Shown here: one piece after another, positions 17,429-26,547 of the stretch
Position numbering within the stretch: the first letter of the stretch is position 1
How the letters are laid out: every line of letters starts with the position of its first letter
Source: Carboxylicivirga caseinilyticus
GTDB taxonomy: Bacteria > Bacteroidota > Bacteroidia > Bacteroidales > Marinilabiliaceae
Assembly: GCA_025499705.1 (NCBI GenBank)
Contig: JAFMVE010000025.1
Location: 20,324 to 84,323, forward strand
Length of the DNA stretch: 64,000 nt
Direction of reading: 5' to 3'
Translations under genes and position numbers: made by a program
The notes under the pieces: model-generated
Databases searched by the model: none
The model's input: the letters and a program-made list of their open reading frames with translations, nothing else
Told to the model about the DNA's origin: nothing

Positions 17429-19789
17429 CTACTTCGGTTGAAAGATAATCTTTCCTGACTCAAACAACAGAAAACCATCCTGTTTTTCTGAAGAACCTTC
17501 CACAGTAAAACCTTTTATTAATGGAGACTTTCCTTTCAACACAATAGCTTCTACCTGTTTATCGGTTAATTGCTTCCCGCCCATTTCAAAAGGAATACGA
17601 ACCTTACATCCATTTCTGAAATTATCGCAGCCAAAAGCTGATTTTCCTTTAATGATCGTTCCGCTTTTACATGAAGGGCAGGTCCACACCACTTCCTTTT
17701 CCTGTTCCAGTTCAAGAGTTGCATCCTTATTAAGAATTACAACACCATCAACCTGATTATTGTCTATGGTAAATCCTTTGAGCGAACTTGTTTTGCCTTT
17801 CTGTATGAGTTGCGCAATTTGTTTATCGGTCAACTTCTTACCTAAGAACTCAAATGGTATAATGGTTTTACATCCATCTTTATATCTGGAACATCCCCAG
17901 GCTGAGTGACCTTTTAACATGGTTCCTTCCTTGCACACCGGACAAACAAGATCTTTCTTCTCTTTTTTCCTGGTCTGAGTTTTTTTATTCTCCTCAACCG
18001 CTGCAGGCTCCTCTACCAGATCTAATTTACGGGCACTCCTGTCGTGCTTCACATCAAAAACGATATCAGACACCATTTGCTTAAGTTCATTCATAAACTC
18101 AGCAGCATCATATTCTCCTTTTTCAATTTCCCGAAGCTTTTTTTCCCAAAGACCAGTCAGTTCGGCTGATTTCAACAGATCGTTACGGATGGTATCTATT
18201 AATTGCATTCCGGTTACTGTTGGATAAAGGTTTTTACGAACCTTTGAAATATATTTTCGTCGGAATAAGGTTTCAATGATGGCAGCACGAGTTGAAGGAC
18301 GACCAATACCATTCTCTTTCATAGCATCGCGCAATTCATCATCGTCAACTTGCTTTCCAGCTGTTTCCATTGCACGTAAAAGGGTTGCTTCGGTATATGG
18401 TTTTGGAGGTTGTGTTTCTTTCTCCAGTAATTCAGGCTCATGAGGTCCTGACTCTCCAACAGTAAAGTCAGGCATTATCTCCGCATCCTTTTTTTCTCCT
18501 TCTTTATCCATGAAGACAACCCTCCACCCGGGCTCCAGTAACTGCTTACCGGTTGCTTTAAATTCAACCCCAGCAGCATTACCAATAACAACTGTATTAG
18601 ACACAGTAGCATCCGGATAAAATGCAGCTATAAAACGCCGGGTTACTAATTCATAAACCAGCTTTTCATCACGTCCCAGAGCATTCGCATAAACTCCGGT
18701 TGGAATGATTGCATGGTGATCCGTCACCTTTTTATCATCAAAAACCTTGTTCGACTTCTTTATTTTTCCCTTTAACAATCGCTCGGTTAAATGCTGATGA
18801 TCTTTTAATCCTTTTAAAATCCCAGGAATCTTCGGATAAATATCATTACTCAGGTAAGTTGTGTCAACCCTTGGATAGGTTGTTACTTTTTTCTCGTATA
18901 ACGATTGTATTGTTTTTAAGGTATCATCCGCTGAAAAACCAAATTTCTTATTGCATTCAACCTGTAATGAAGTAAGGTCAAACAAACGAGATGGAGCCTC
19001 TTTCCCTTTTTTTCGCGAGAAGTCTTTAATTACAAATTCCGAATCCTTTATTTTCTCCATAAAAGACTCACCTTCCTCCTTTTGCATAAAGCGCCCCTTT
19101 GTGGCCGAGAAAAGTACTTCTTTATACTTCGTTTTCAGCTCCCAATAAGGTTCAGGTTTAAAAACATCAATGGCTTTCTGCCTTTCAACAATCAGCGCAA
19201 GAGTCGGAGTCTGCACTCTACCAATTGACAGCACCTGCCCTTGCTGACCATATTTCAATGTATATAAACGGGTAGCATTCATACCCAATAACCAGTCACC
19301 TATGGCTCTTGAACTTCCTGCTGCATATAAGTTGATAAACTCTTCATTTAATCTGAGTTTTTCAAATCCTTCACGGATAGCTTCTTCTGTAAGAGATGAA
19401 ATCCATAATCGTTTTATTGGGCATTTTGCTCCTGCTTTCAATAAAACCCATTGCTGAATCAATTCTCCTTCCTGGCCGGCATCACCACAATTTACTATTT
19501 CAGTTGCAGTTCCAACCAGCTTTCTGATGGTATTGAATTGTTTCTCAATTCCTTTATCATCAATTAATTTAATACCAAAGCGAGAGGGAATCATGGGTAA
19601 TGAGCCAATGGACCATCTTTTCCATTCCGGCAGGTAATCGTGCGGTTCTTTTAAGGTACATAAATGACCAAAAGTCCAGGTCACCTGATAGTTGTTTCCT
19701 TCATAATAACCATCACGTTTTGATTTAGCTCCAACAATCTGGGCAATTTCAAATGCTACGCTCGGCTTTTCTGCTACACAAACTATCAT
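17429..19789 (-). CDS. topB: DNA topoisomerase III (type IA)
   Basis: 786 residues. It cuts one DNA strand and passes another, decatenating replication and recombination intermediates. The N-terminus (VAEKPSVAFEIA) is the Toprim domain; the catalytic Tyr is Tyr305 in TTYPRVDTTYLS, and the RPSTRAAIIETL motif follows. The C-terminus carries two topoisomerase-type zinc modules starting CPVCKEGTM and CPSCKSGTI, each followed by a KxLTDKQ repeat with a KGKTSSLKGF-type strand. Length and tail match the Bacteroidota TopB form. It is monocistronic. Confidence 0.95.
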   Translation of the reverse strand: MIVCVAEKPSVAFEIAQIVGAKSKRDGYYEGNNYQVTWTFGHLCTLKEPHDYLPEWKRWSIGSLPMIPSRFGIKLIDDKGIEKQFNTIRKLVGTATEIVNCGDAGQEGELIQQWVLLKAGAKCPIKRLWISSLTEEAIREGFEKLRLNEEFINLYAAGSSRAIGDWLLGMNATRLYTLKYGQQGQVLSIGRVQTPTLALIVERQKAIDVFKPEPYWELKTKYKEVLFSATKGRFMQKEEGESFMEKIKDSEFVIKDFSRKKGKEAPSRLFDLTSLQVECNKKFGFSADDTLKTIQSLYEKKVTTYPRVDTTYLSNDIYPKIPGILKGLKDHQHLTERLLKGKIKKSNKVFDDKKVTDHHAIIPTGVYANALGRDEKLVYELVTRRFIAAFYPDATVSNTVVIGNAAGVEFKATGKQLLEPGWRVVFMDKEGEKKDAEIMPDFTVGESGPHEPELLEKETQPPKPYTEATLLRAMETAGKQVDDDELRDAMKENGIGRPSTRAAIIETLFRRKYISKVRKNLYPTVTGMQLIDTIRNDLLKSAELTGLWEKKLREIEKGEYDAAEFMNELKQMVSDIVFDVKHDRSARKLDLVEEPAAVEENKKTQTRKKEKKDLVCPVCKEGTMLKGHSAWGCSRYKDGCKTIIPFEFLGKKLTDKQIAQLIQKGKTSSLKGFTIDNNQVDGVVILNKDATLELEQEKEVVWTCPSCKSGTIIKGKSAFGCDNFRNGCKVRIPFEMGGKQLTDKQVEAIVLKGKSPLIKGFTVEGSSEKQDGFLLFESGKIIFQPK

Positions 19790-20104
19790 TTACTCTGTTA
19801 ATAATATAGTTAACTAATAATACCGTTAAAATACAAAAACGGCTAGCGAAGATAACATTTCCTGCACTAAAAACAGGAATGAAACCAGAACGAGTTGTTA
19901 ACAACAACACTTATCCTCAATAAATATGTTAACTATAATCCAAAATTACATTCTCGTTTAAAACCTATGTAAAAATGTTGTTAATTCTTATCAGAATGTG
20001 CAGAAAAAGTGGTGTTATATAAAAATAGTTTCTACATTTGTTTTAATTACATTTTTTAAGTTATGAGATCGTGTAATAATCTCGGTCTCAACAAATTTTT
20101 TTTT
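19790..20104. other. Intergenic region between topB and cold-shock gene
   Basis: Divergent promoter region. The rightward promoter is listed separately. The topB promoter could not be located with confidence. The 5' leader of the cold-shock mRNA occupies roughly the last 58 bp. Confidence 0.5.
20033..20040 (+). promoter_or_regulatory. Bacteroidota -7 promoter element and leader of cold-shock gene
   Basis: TACATTTG is an exact match to TAnnTTTG. Transcription would start near 20047, leaving a leader of about 58 nt. The leader holds a short GAGAT/ATCTC inverted repeat and ends in a T-run directly before the ATG. No clear -33 box is visible. Confidence 0.55.
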
Positions 20105-20296
20105 ATGAATAAAGGTATTGTTAAATTCTTTAATGAATCAAAAGGTTATGGATTTATTAAAGATTCAGAATCAAACAAAGAGTACTTTGTACACGTAACC
20201 GGTTTAGTTGACGAAATTAAAGAGAATGATGAAGTTGTTTACGAACTTCAGGAAGGCCGCAAAGGATTGAACGCAGTAAATGTTAAATTAGCATAG
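20105..20296 (+). CDS. Cold-shock domain protein
   Basis: 63 residues, a single cold-shock domain that binds single-stranded RNA or DNA and melts secondary structure. RNP1 is KGYGFI and RNP2 is YFVHVTG. The domain starts exactly at the ATG at 20105; an upstream in-frame ATG at 20063 would add 14 non-homologous residues and lies in the leader. The FVHVT (rather than FVHFS) RNP2 variant is common in Bacteroidota. A terminator follows, so it is a single-gene transcript. Confidence 0.93.
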   Translation: MNKGIVKFFNESKGYGFIKDSESNKEYFVHVTGLVDEIKENDEVVYELQEGRKGLNAVNVKLA

Positions 20297-20320
20297 ATTT
20301 ATCATTTTAGAGAATGCATT

Positions 20321-20353
20321 AAAAGCTGTTTCATAGGAAGCAGCTTTTTTTTG
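20321..20353 (+). terminator. Intrinsic terminator
   Basis: 12-bp stem with one G-U pair (20321-20332 with 20337-20348), loop ATAG, then a long T-run. It ends the cold-shock transcript. Confidence 0.88.
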
Positions 20354-20433
20354 ATCTGCACTTTATGGTTGTCTAAATAACTATTTGCTGCATTTTTAAT
20401 TAATTTGCCTTGAAATTAAAGATATAAAACATC

Positions 20434-21735
20434 ATGTCACAGGAAATACAACTTGCCGACGAATTAATAGATTTTATACATCAGAGTCCAACTGCTTTTC
20501 ATGTTATTGAACAAGCAAAAACCATTCTTACAAAAGCTGGTTTTATTGAATTACCTTTAGGAGATAGCTGGAAAATAAAAAAAGGAGGCAAATATTACAC
20601 AACTAAAAATGATTCAGCGCTCTTCGCTTTTGAACTTGGAACAGCGCCAGTTGAAGAAAATGGATTGAAATTAATAAGTGCTCACAGTGATTCTCCTGGT
20701 TTCAGAGTTAAACCCAATCCGGAGATGCTGGCTGAAGGACGTTTTTTGAAGTTAAACACTGAAGTGTATGGTGGCCCAATCTTAAATACCTGGTTAGACC
20801 GTCCGCTATCTCTTGCTGGCAGAGTTCTTATTAAGAGTAAAAATGCGTTACAACCATTATCCAGATTAGTTGATTTCAGAAAACCACTATTAATTATACC
20901 AAATATGGCGATACATCTGAATCGTTCGGTAAATGATGGTGTTGAACTTAACAAACAAGTGGATATGCTTCCTCTGATGGCAAGTGTTAATAAAACCTTT
21001 GAAAAAGATAATTACCTGCTAAAACTAATTGCCACTGAATTAAAAGTCAAACCTGAAGATATTATCGATTTTGACTTGTTCTTGTACGAATTTGAAAAAG
21101 GTTGCCTGCTTGGTGCCAACCAGGAGTTTATTTCAAGTGGTAAACTAGATGATCTGGCCATGGTTCATGCAGGACTAAAGGCAATATCAGGCAAAACCAG
21201 TAAAACATCTACTAATATCCTTTGCATTTTTGATAATGAAGAGGTTGGAAGCGTAACAAAACAAGGTGCCGGATCGCCTGTACTACGAAATATATTAGAA
21301 CGGATAATGGAAAAATTGGGTAAATCCCAGGAAGATTACCAACGCACCATATACAAATCATTCATGATTTCTGCAGATATGGCCCACTCTGTTCATCCAA
21401 ACCATGCAGATAAACACGATCCTGTTCTACATCCAACAATTAATGGAGGTCCGGTAATTAAAATCCATGCCAATCAGAAGTATACCACCGACGGTGAAAG
21501 TGCAGCTATTTTTGAAACCATTTGTGATAAAGCAGATGTTCCATTCCAAAAGTTTGTGAACCGATCTGATATGGTTGGAGGTTCAACACTGGGTAATATT
21601 TCTACCGGAAAGATAGATATCAGAACCGTTGACATTGGAAACCCAATGCTAGCCATGCATTCAGTGCGCGAATTAGCTGGTGTAAAAGATCATACATTCA
21701 TCACTAAAGTCTTTGAAACTTTTTACAAAATATAG
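20434..21735 (+). CDS. M18-family aminopeptidase (aspartyl aminopeptidase type)
   Basis: 433 residues, cytoplasmic zinc aminopeptidase that removes N-terminal residues, in this family often acidic. Metal and catalytic motifs are visible in order: ISAHSDSPGFRVKP (His and Asp ligands), KLDDLAMVHAGL (bridging Asp), DNEEVGS (catalytic Glu pair) and SADMAHSVHPNHADKHDP near residue 310. The C-terminus has MLAMHSVRE with the last His ligand. Length is typical. It has its own terminator and stands alone. Confidence 0.93.
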   Translation: MSQEIQLADELIDFIHQSPTAFHVIEQAKTILTKAGFIELPLGDSWKIKKGGKYYTTKNDSALFAFELGTAPVEENGLKLISAHSDSPGFRVKPNPEMLAEGRFLKLNTEVYGGPILNTWLDRPLSLAGRVLIKSKNALQPLSRLVDFRKPLLIIPNMAIHLNRSVNDGVELNKQVDMLPLMASVNKTFEKDNYLLKLIATELKVKPEDIIDFDLFLYEFEKGCLLGANQEFISSGKLDDLAMVHAGLKAISGKTSKTSTNILCIFDNEEVGSVTKQGAGSPVLRNILERIMEKLGKSQEDYQRTIYKSFMISADMAHSVHPNHADKHDPVLHPTINGGPVIKIHANQKYTTDGESAAIFETICDKADVPFQKFVNRSDMVGGSTLGNISTGKIDIRTVDIGNPMLAMHSVRELAGVKDHTFITKVFETFYKI

Positions 21736-21756
21736 AAATTAAATTATTTAATGCCA

Positions 21757-21793
21757 GCGGAATTCTTATTCGAGGATTCCGCATTTTTTTTTT
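21757..21793 (+). terminator. Intrinsic terminator
   Basis: Stem GCGGAAT / ATTCCGC (21757-21763 and 21776-21782), 12-nt loop, then a run of nine Ts. It follows the aminopeptidase stop by about 20 bp. Confidence 0.85.
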
Positions 21794-22131
21794 AACAATT
21801 GACTGCTATCTAATATAATCACTTAAACTCAGTCTCTTCAACTATAAAACATCCCTATCACCACAAAATCATCTTCAAAGAGTACATTCTTTATCGGCTC
21901 AATTAAAATTATGTTGCTAATAATTAAGTGTAATATTGAATGGAGAGACAAATTGAGTTCCTGATTTTCAATATGAATCAATCCAAAAAAAACACAAGCT
22001 TCTTCAATACACCTATCTCGCTACTAAACAATACATTAAACTTTCTATTGTAAAAAAAATAATATTTTTTTCATTTTTCAGTGTTACGATTCTGCCTTTT
22101 TGCAATTAACTAATGTAAGCTGGCTTAAAAA

Positions 22132-22148
22132 TTAGGTGTGCACCCTAA
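22132..22148. promoter_or_regulatory. Imperfect inverted repeat upstream of LytTR gene
   Basis: TTAGGTG-TG-CACCCTAA: arms pair fully except for one extra C. It ends 10 bp before the LytTR start codon and could be an autoregulatory site or a leader hairpin. Confidence 0.35.
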
Positions 22149-22158
22149 ATAGTAATCT

Positions 22159-22494
22159 ATGGCAAGGGACTATATTGTATTGGAATGTGATCTGAAAGTT
22201 CTAAAACTTGCAATTGATGATATATATTATATAAATCATCAAAATGGGCTTACTACGTTTGTATTGAACCAAAACAATAAAATTTGTCATAAAAGCCTTA
22301 TTGAGCTAGAAAATTTACTTCCTTCTAATTTCATCCGGATTAATCGAAATTGTATTGTTAACCACCTTGCCATAACTGAGATCAACAAGAAAGACAGACG
22401 AATTTCATTGATTAACAAAGAGCACTTGATTGTTTCGCATCGTAACATTAAATCAATTACTGAAGCAATCAGAACAATGGCCATCAACGCTTAA
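22159..22494 (+). CDS. Stand-alone LytTR DNA-binding protein
   Basis: 111 residues consisting of one LytTR domain, the beta-rich DNA-binding domain of AlgR/LytR-type regulators. The typical centre is present: DDIYYINHQNGLTTFVL, the LIELENLLP helix, then FIRINRNCIVNHLAITEI. No receiver domain precedes it, so it is not a classical response regulator; it may act constitutively or take a signal from a partner. It is unclear whether the transporter 300 bp downstream is its target; a terminator-like hairpin lies between. Confidence 0.85.
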   Translation: MARDYIVLECDLKVLKLAIDDIYYINHQNGLTTFVLNQNNKICHKSLIELENLLPSNFIRINRNCIVNHLAITEINKKDRRISLINKEHLIVSHRNIKSITEAIRTMAINA

Positions 22495-22642
22495 TTCGGA
22501 TTAAGACACACTTAACCACTTATTATTTACGCTCACCTTTTTTTAATCATTTCAATCAGGTTTTATATATTATAATATATATTTTAGCAAATACATGTTA
22601 GATTTATATTTTAAGTGATCGGCATTATATGTCATTATCCCC

Positions 22643-22697
22643 ACAACCGTCTGTATCCCTTACACAAACTTCACTCCTCAGCAGACGGTTGTTTTTT
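22643..22697 (+). terminator. Long-loop hairpin with T-run (terminator, attenuator or small RNA end)
   Basis: Perfect 11-bp stem ACAACCGTCTG / CAGACGGTTGT (22643-22653 and 22682-22692) around a 28-nt loop, followed by TTTTTT. It lies 150 bp after the LytTR gene and 93 bp before the transporter. It could end the LytTR transcript, attenuate the transporter, or end a small RNA. Confidence 0.6.
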
Positions 22698-22790
22698 CAT
22701 AAAAAATGTTAGAGACAAGGAATATTATAGTAGATTAAAAGGAAAGTTCCTACATTTAGGCTATTCAACAAAAAAATTAAAACCTACACT

Positions 22791-25007
22791 ATGTCGAACA
22801 AGCAAGGTTTTGGAACAGCCCCCGTATTTTTTACGGCAATATCCACCATTTTAGGAGCAATTCTTTTTCTTCGGTTTGGATATGCAGTAGGTACTACAGG
22901 ATTATTTGGGGGAATCTTGATTATCATATTAGGGCATTTAATTACCATACCAACAGCTCTGGCCATAAGTGAAATTGCTACCAACCAACGTGTTGAAGGA
23001 GGGGGTGAATATTTTATTATTTCGCGTTCCTTTGGATTAAATATCGGAGCAACCATTGGCATGGCTTTATTTATGTCGCAAGCCATTAGTGTAGCTTTTT
23101 ATGTAATTGCCTTTACCGAAACTTTTGAACCCTTTTTTGAATGGTGGAGTCAGAATTTTGGTTGGGAATTACCCCGACAAGCTATTAGCTTACCGGTGAT
23201 GGCTCTGCTGGCATGGCTCATTCTGAAGAAAGGAGCTAACATGGGAGTAAAAGCTCTTTATGTTGTGGTTGTTCTTTTGGCTATTTCATTGCTTTCTTTC
23301 TTTATTGGTTCTCCTTCCGAAGCTGAAGCTGCATCAATTGGGACTCAAAATATTGGTTTTTTTAATAGTAAGGACTTCTTTAGTGTGTTTGCCATTTGTT
23401 TCCCCGCTTTTACAGGGATGACAGCAGGTGTTGGGCTAAGTGGTGATTTAAAAAATCCGGGGAAAAGCATTCCGAAAGGAACAATGTATGCCACCATTGC
23501 AGGTATGATATTTTATGTAGCTGTTGTATATAAACTGGCAGTATCAGTACCACAGGAAGACCTGTTACAATATCAGCTGGTAATGAAAAACATAGCTATA
23601 GGAGGATTCATACTTATTCCGATTGGTTTGGCTGCTTCAACGTTATCTTCTGCTTTAGGCTCAATTCTGGTTGCTCCCCGCACCCTGCAGGCATTGGCTG
23701 GCGACCGTTCTTTTCCTACTGCTAAAGTTAATTTATTCCTTGCTAAAGGAAAAGGGCCGGCACGCGAACCCGTAAATGCTTCTGTTGTAGCCATTGCCAT
23801 TGCCTTTATTTTTGTTGCTTTAGGAAGTGTTGATTTTGTTGCAGAAATCATCTCAATGTTCTTTATGATAACATACGGTTCATTGTGCCTGATTTCATTT
23901 CTGAATCATTTTGGATCTGCCCCATCTTATCGTCCTCGCTTTCGTTCAAAGTGGTATATAAGCTTGGCCGGATTCCTCTTGTCTGTTTGGATGATGTTTC
24001 AGATTAATGCGCTATACACCATTCTTGCATATATCTTTATTACTATTCTTTACCTGTATATTAACAGCTATCATAAAAACCGTAAAGGCTTCGAAGCCAT
24101 ATTCAAAGAAGCTATTTTCCAGGTCAATAGAAAGCTTCAGGTATACATGCAACGAAATAAAGGTAAAAATGAAAAAGATGAATGGCGTCCGGCAGCACTA
24201 TGTATTTCATCGCATTCATTTGAGCGTGATAAGATTTTCAGATTGATGAACTGGATATCTTATAAGCATGGATTTGGTACTTATTTCCATTATATCGAAG
24301 GTTACTTCTCCAGAAAAAGCTTCACAGAAGCCAAAGATGAATTGAATCGCCTGATAAGTATTCAAAGCGATGATGATAACTCAGTGTATATCGACACCAT
24401 GATTTCTCCATCTTATACAACTGCGATTGCACAAGCAATTCAGTCGCCCAGTATTTCGGGTATGGAAAATAACATGGTGGTGTTTGAATACGATAAGCAA
24501 TCTCCCGAAGAGCTTGGACGTATTATTGAAAACATCAATCTGACCCGTGCCGGAGCCTACGATGTATGTGTATTCGGCCAATCGGGCAAAACCATCAAAT
24601 ACCGCAACGGTATTCATGTTTGGATTCGTCCTATTGATCATACCAATGCCAATCTGATGATTCTTTTAGGGTATATCATTCTTTCGCATCCCGATTGGAA
24701 AAAGGGCCATATTAAGATACACAGTATGTGTCCTAAAGAGCGCATGGAAGAAACACGTCAGGAATTACAAGTCCTGGTTCAGGATGGAAGATTACCAATT
24801 ACTCTTTCAAACATTGAGATTTTACCCGTTGAAGAGAATGTTGCCGTAAAAACACTCATTAATAAACACTCTGCCGATGCCGGCTTAACGATTGTTGGTT
24901 TCCGCGAGGAGCAATTGAAACATGCGCACAGTGAAGTATTTGAAGGATATGATGAACTGGGTGATATCTTATTTGTCAATTCACAGGAAGAAAAAGTAAT
25001 TTCTTAA
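22791..25007 (+). CDS. APC-superfamily transporter, cation-chloride cotransporter (SLC12)-like
   Basis: 738 residues. The first ~430 residues form about 12 membrane helices starting STILGAILFLRFGYAVG, with the GGGEYFIISRSFG segment typical of the SLC12/APC group. A soluble C-terminal half (about 440-738) of alpha/beta character follows, as in prokaryotic Na-K-Cl cotransporter-like proteins. It probably moves K+, Cl- or amino acids across the inner membrane; the substrate is not fixed by sequence. The gene 15 bp downstream (YkgJ type) is probably co-transcribed. Confidence 0.85.
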   Translation: MSNKQGFGTAPVFFTAISTILGAILFLRFGYAVGTTGLFGGILIIILGHLITIPTALAISEIATNQRVEGGGEYFIISRSFGLNIGATIGMALFMSQAISVAFYVIAFTETFEPFFEWWSQNFGWELPRQAISLPVMALLAWLILKKGANMGVKALYVVVVLLAISLLSFFIGSPSEAEAASIGTQNIGFFNSKDFFSVFAICFPAFTGMTAGVGLSGDLKNPGKSIPKGTMYATIAGMIFYVAVVYKLAVSVPQEDLLQYQLVMKNIAIGGFILIPIGLAASTLSSALGSILVAPRTLQALAGDRSFPTAKVNLFLAKGKGPAREPVNASVVAIAIAFIFVALGSVDFVAEIISMFFMITYGSLCLISFLNHFGSAPSYRPRFRSKWYISLAGFLLSVWMMFQINALYTILAYIFITILYLYINSYHKNRKGFEAIFKEAIFQVNRKLQVYMQRNKGKNEKDEWRPAALCISSHSFERDKIFRLMNWISYKHGFGTYFHYIEGYFSRKSFTEAKDELNRLISIQSDDDNSVYIDTMISPSYTTAIAQAIQSPSISGMENNMVVFEYDKQSPEELGRIIENINLTRAGAYDVCVFGQSGKTIKYRNGIHVWIRPIDHTNANLMILLGYIILSHPDWKKGHIKIHSMCPKERMEETRQELQVLVQDGRLPITLSNIEILPVEENVAVKTLINKHSADAGLTIVGFREEQLKHAHSEVFEGYDELGDILFVNSQEEKVIS

Positions 25008-25022
25008 AGAATTCTTTTAACA

Positions 25023-25724
25023 ATGGACGAAAATCAAATGTCGGAACACGACAAGGTATTTTTTAACGATGGATTAAATCTTGCTAATGATTCATTGAGT
25101 AACAATACAGATAAAAAAACAATACTCCATGTGACACGGCAGGCGCAGGATGCTGTTGATGGATTAATAGATGCATTGGGTAATGAAGCAAAGCGTCAGA
25201 ATATTCCGGTTGATTGCAAAAAGGGTTGCAGCTGGTGTTGTTATCAACCTATATTTGCTACCTCGCACGAAATGATGTTTGTTTGGGAATTTATTAAACT
25301 GAATTTTAAAGAAGAAGATCAGAAAATGATTCTTCAGCAAGCATTCAACAACTACCAGAAAAGAGGCAGAATGAATGATAAAGAATTGCTAGCATCAAAG
25401 ATGCCTTGTCCTTTATTACTGAATGGAGCTTGCAGTGTTTACCCTGCTCGTCCGATTACCTGCCGTATATATCTATCAATGTCGGCAGAAAGTTGCAAAA
25501 CCTTCTACGATGAACCAAACAAAGAAAACAGCTATCCTCAACTCTTTGAATTCCCATTACAAGCCGGCAGAATGCTAAATGAAGGCATCAACAAAGGACT
25601 TCATAACAAAGACATTAAAAACAGAGAGATACTAATAGAAGAAGGTCTTTTACTGGCCCATAACAATGGTGAGCCCGACGTAAATAAGATCAATGAGATA
25701 CCGTTATTTGTAGAACCCGGTTAA
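25023..25724 (+). CDS. YkgJ-family cysteine-cluster protein
   Basis: 233 residues, cytoplasmic. The metal-binding cysteines are arranged as CKKGCSWCC (about residue 65-73), CPLLLNGACSVYPARPITC (about 129-147) and a further Cys in SAESC, the pattern of the UPF0153/YkgJ family, which likely binds zinc or an Fe-S cluster. Its function is unknown in general. It starts 15 bp after the transporter gene and likely shares its transcript. Confidence 0.88.
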   Translation: MDENQMSEHDKVFFNDGLNLANDSLSNNTDKKTILHVTRQAQDAVDGLIDALGNEAKRQNIPVDCKKGCSWCCYQPIFATSHEMMFVWEFIKLNFKEEDQKMILQQAFNNYQKRGRMNDKELLASKMPCPLLLNGACSVYPARPITCRIYLSMSAESCKTFYDEPNKENSYPQLFEFPLQAGRMLNEGINKGLHNKDIKNREILIEEGLLLAHNNGEPDVNKINEIPLFVEPG

Positions 25725-25755
25725 TCCTTTTACCTAAATATTAAACCCTAACCTT

Positions 25756-26490
25756 ATGAAAAATCCTGATAAACATTTTATTCTTAGAACTTCTGCAATG
25801 GTCACGCTTTTAATAACCATTGCTCTGTTTTCTTATTTATTCTACTTTGTCTTAATATTTAATGATACCTGTACAGGTAAAGTATATGGAGATCACCTTA
25901 GCATTGGTGGTAAATATAAAATACACTCACTAAAGTATTATTATCAACACAAAGGAAATACCTACTTTGATAGCAGAGATGAAGTGATGTTAGATCAATT
26001 AAGAGTTGGCGACTCAATAATTGTTAATGCATTGAGTTTTTACCCAAACAAACACCGAATCACAGAGATAAACCGAGATTTATCCAAATCTAAACAATAC
26101 AACCCTGAAGATGGCTTTAATACTGAATATCACATGGATATTAATCGTTTTGAAGATTATTACGGCCCTAATAACCAAGAATTCACGAGCAAAGACGGAA
26201 ACAGATTTTATTACTCCGCCATCGAAATCACCCCATCACACGAAAAAGTCGCTGAAATTCTTGATAAAATAAAATTTAACCAAGGTAGCTTAATTGAAAA
26301 CTCAATTATTCGTCACAATAAGGATTCATTAATTATTAAGCAGATCTACTTCTATCTCAATGATTTTTCTCTTGACTCAGAACCCTTAAAAGTCTTAAAG
26401 AAAGAATTTTCAAAGGCTTTTCCTGATCAGGTTATTGTTTGCTCGGTTTTAGACAAGTCAAATGCAAAACATGAACGTTTTTTGAAATAA
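25756..26490 (+). CDS. Membrane-anchored protein of unknown function
   Basis: 244 residues. One N-terminal transmembrane helix (about residues 12-34) precedes an extracytoplasmic part. The segment from about 38 to 90 (GKVYGDHL to VGDSIIVNALSF) has the strand pattern of DUF3592-like domains, where a short beta domain follows a membrane helix. The remainder is charged, with no known motif. It sits 31 bp after the YkgJ gene on the same strand, so it may be the last gene of the transporter operon, ending at the strong shared terminator. Confidence 0.6.
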   Translation: MKNPDKHFILRTSAMVTLLITIALFSYLFYFVLIFNDTCTGKVYGDHLSIGGKYKIHSLKYYYQHKGNTYFDSRDEVMLDQLRVGDSIIVNALSFYPNKHRITEINRDLSKSKQYNPEDGFNTEYHMDINRFEDYYGPNNQEFTSKDGNRFYYSAIEITPSHEKVAEILDKIKFNQGSLIENSIIRHNKDSLIIKQIYFYLNDFSLDSEPLKVLKKEFSKAFPDQVIVCSVLDKSNAKHERFLK

Positions 26491-26495
26491 ATCAC

Positions 26496-26531
26496 AAAAA
26501 AACGCTGCCTCAACAATAAAGCAGCGTTTTG
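26496..26531. terminator. Bidirectional intrinsic terminator
   Basis: 10-bp stem AAAACGCTGC / GCAGCGTTTT (26499-26508 and 26521-26530), 12-nt loop. A-run on the left and T-run on the right let it serve both the plus-strand gene ending at 26490 and the minus-strand S9 peptidase ending at 26548. Confidence 0.88.
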
Positions 26532-26547
26532 TTAATATAATCTTAAA

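Larger units (their letters stand above)
21736..22158. other. Intergenic region, terminator and LytTR upstream DNA
   Basis: AT-rich stretch with a terminator at its start (21757-21793) and an imperfect inverted repeat next to the LytTR gene (22132-22148). No ORF or RNA gene was found in between. Confidence 0.5.
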
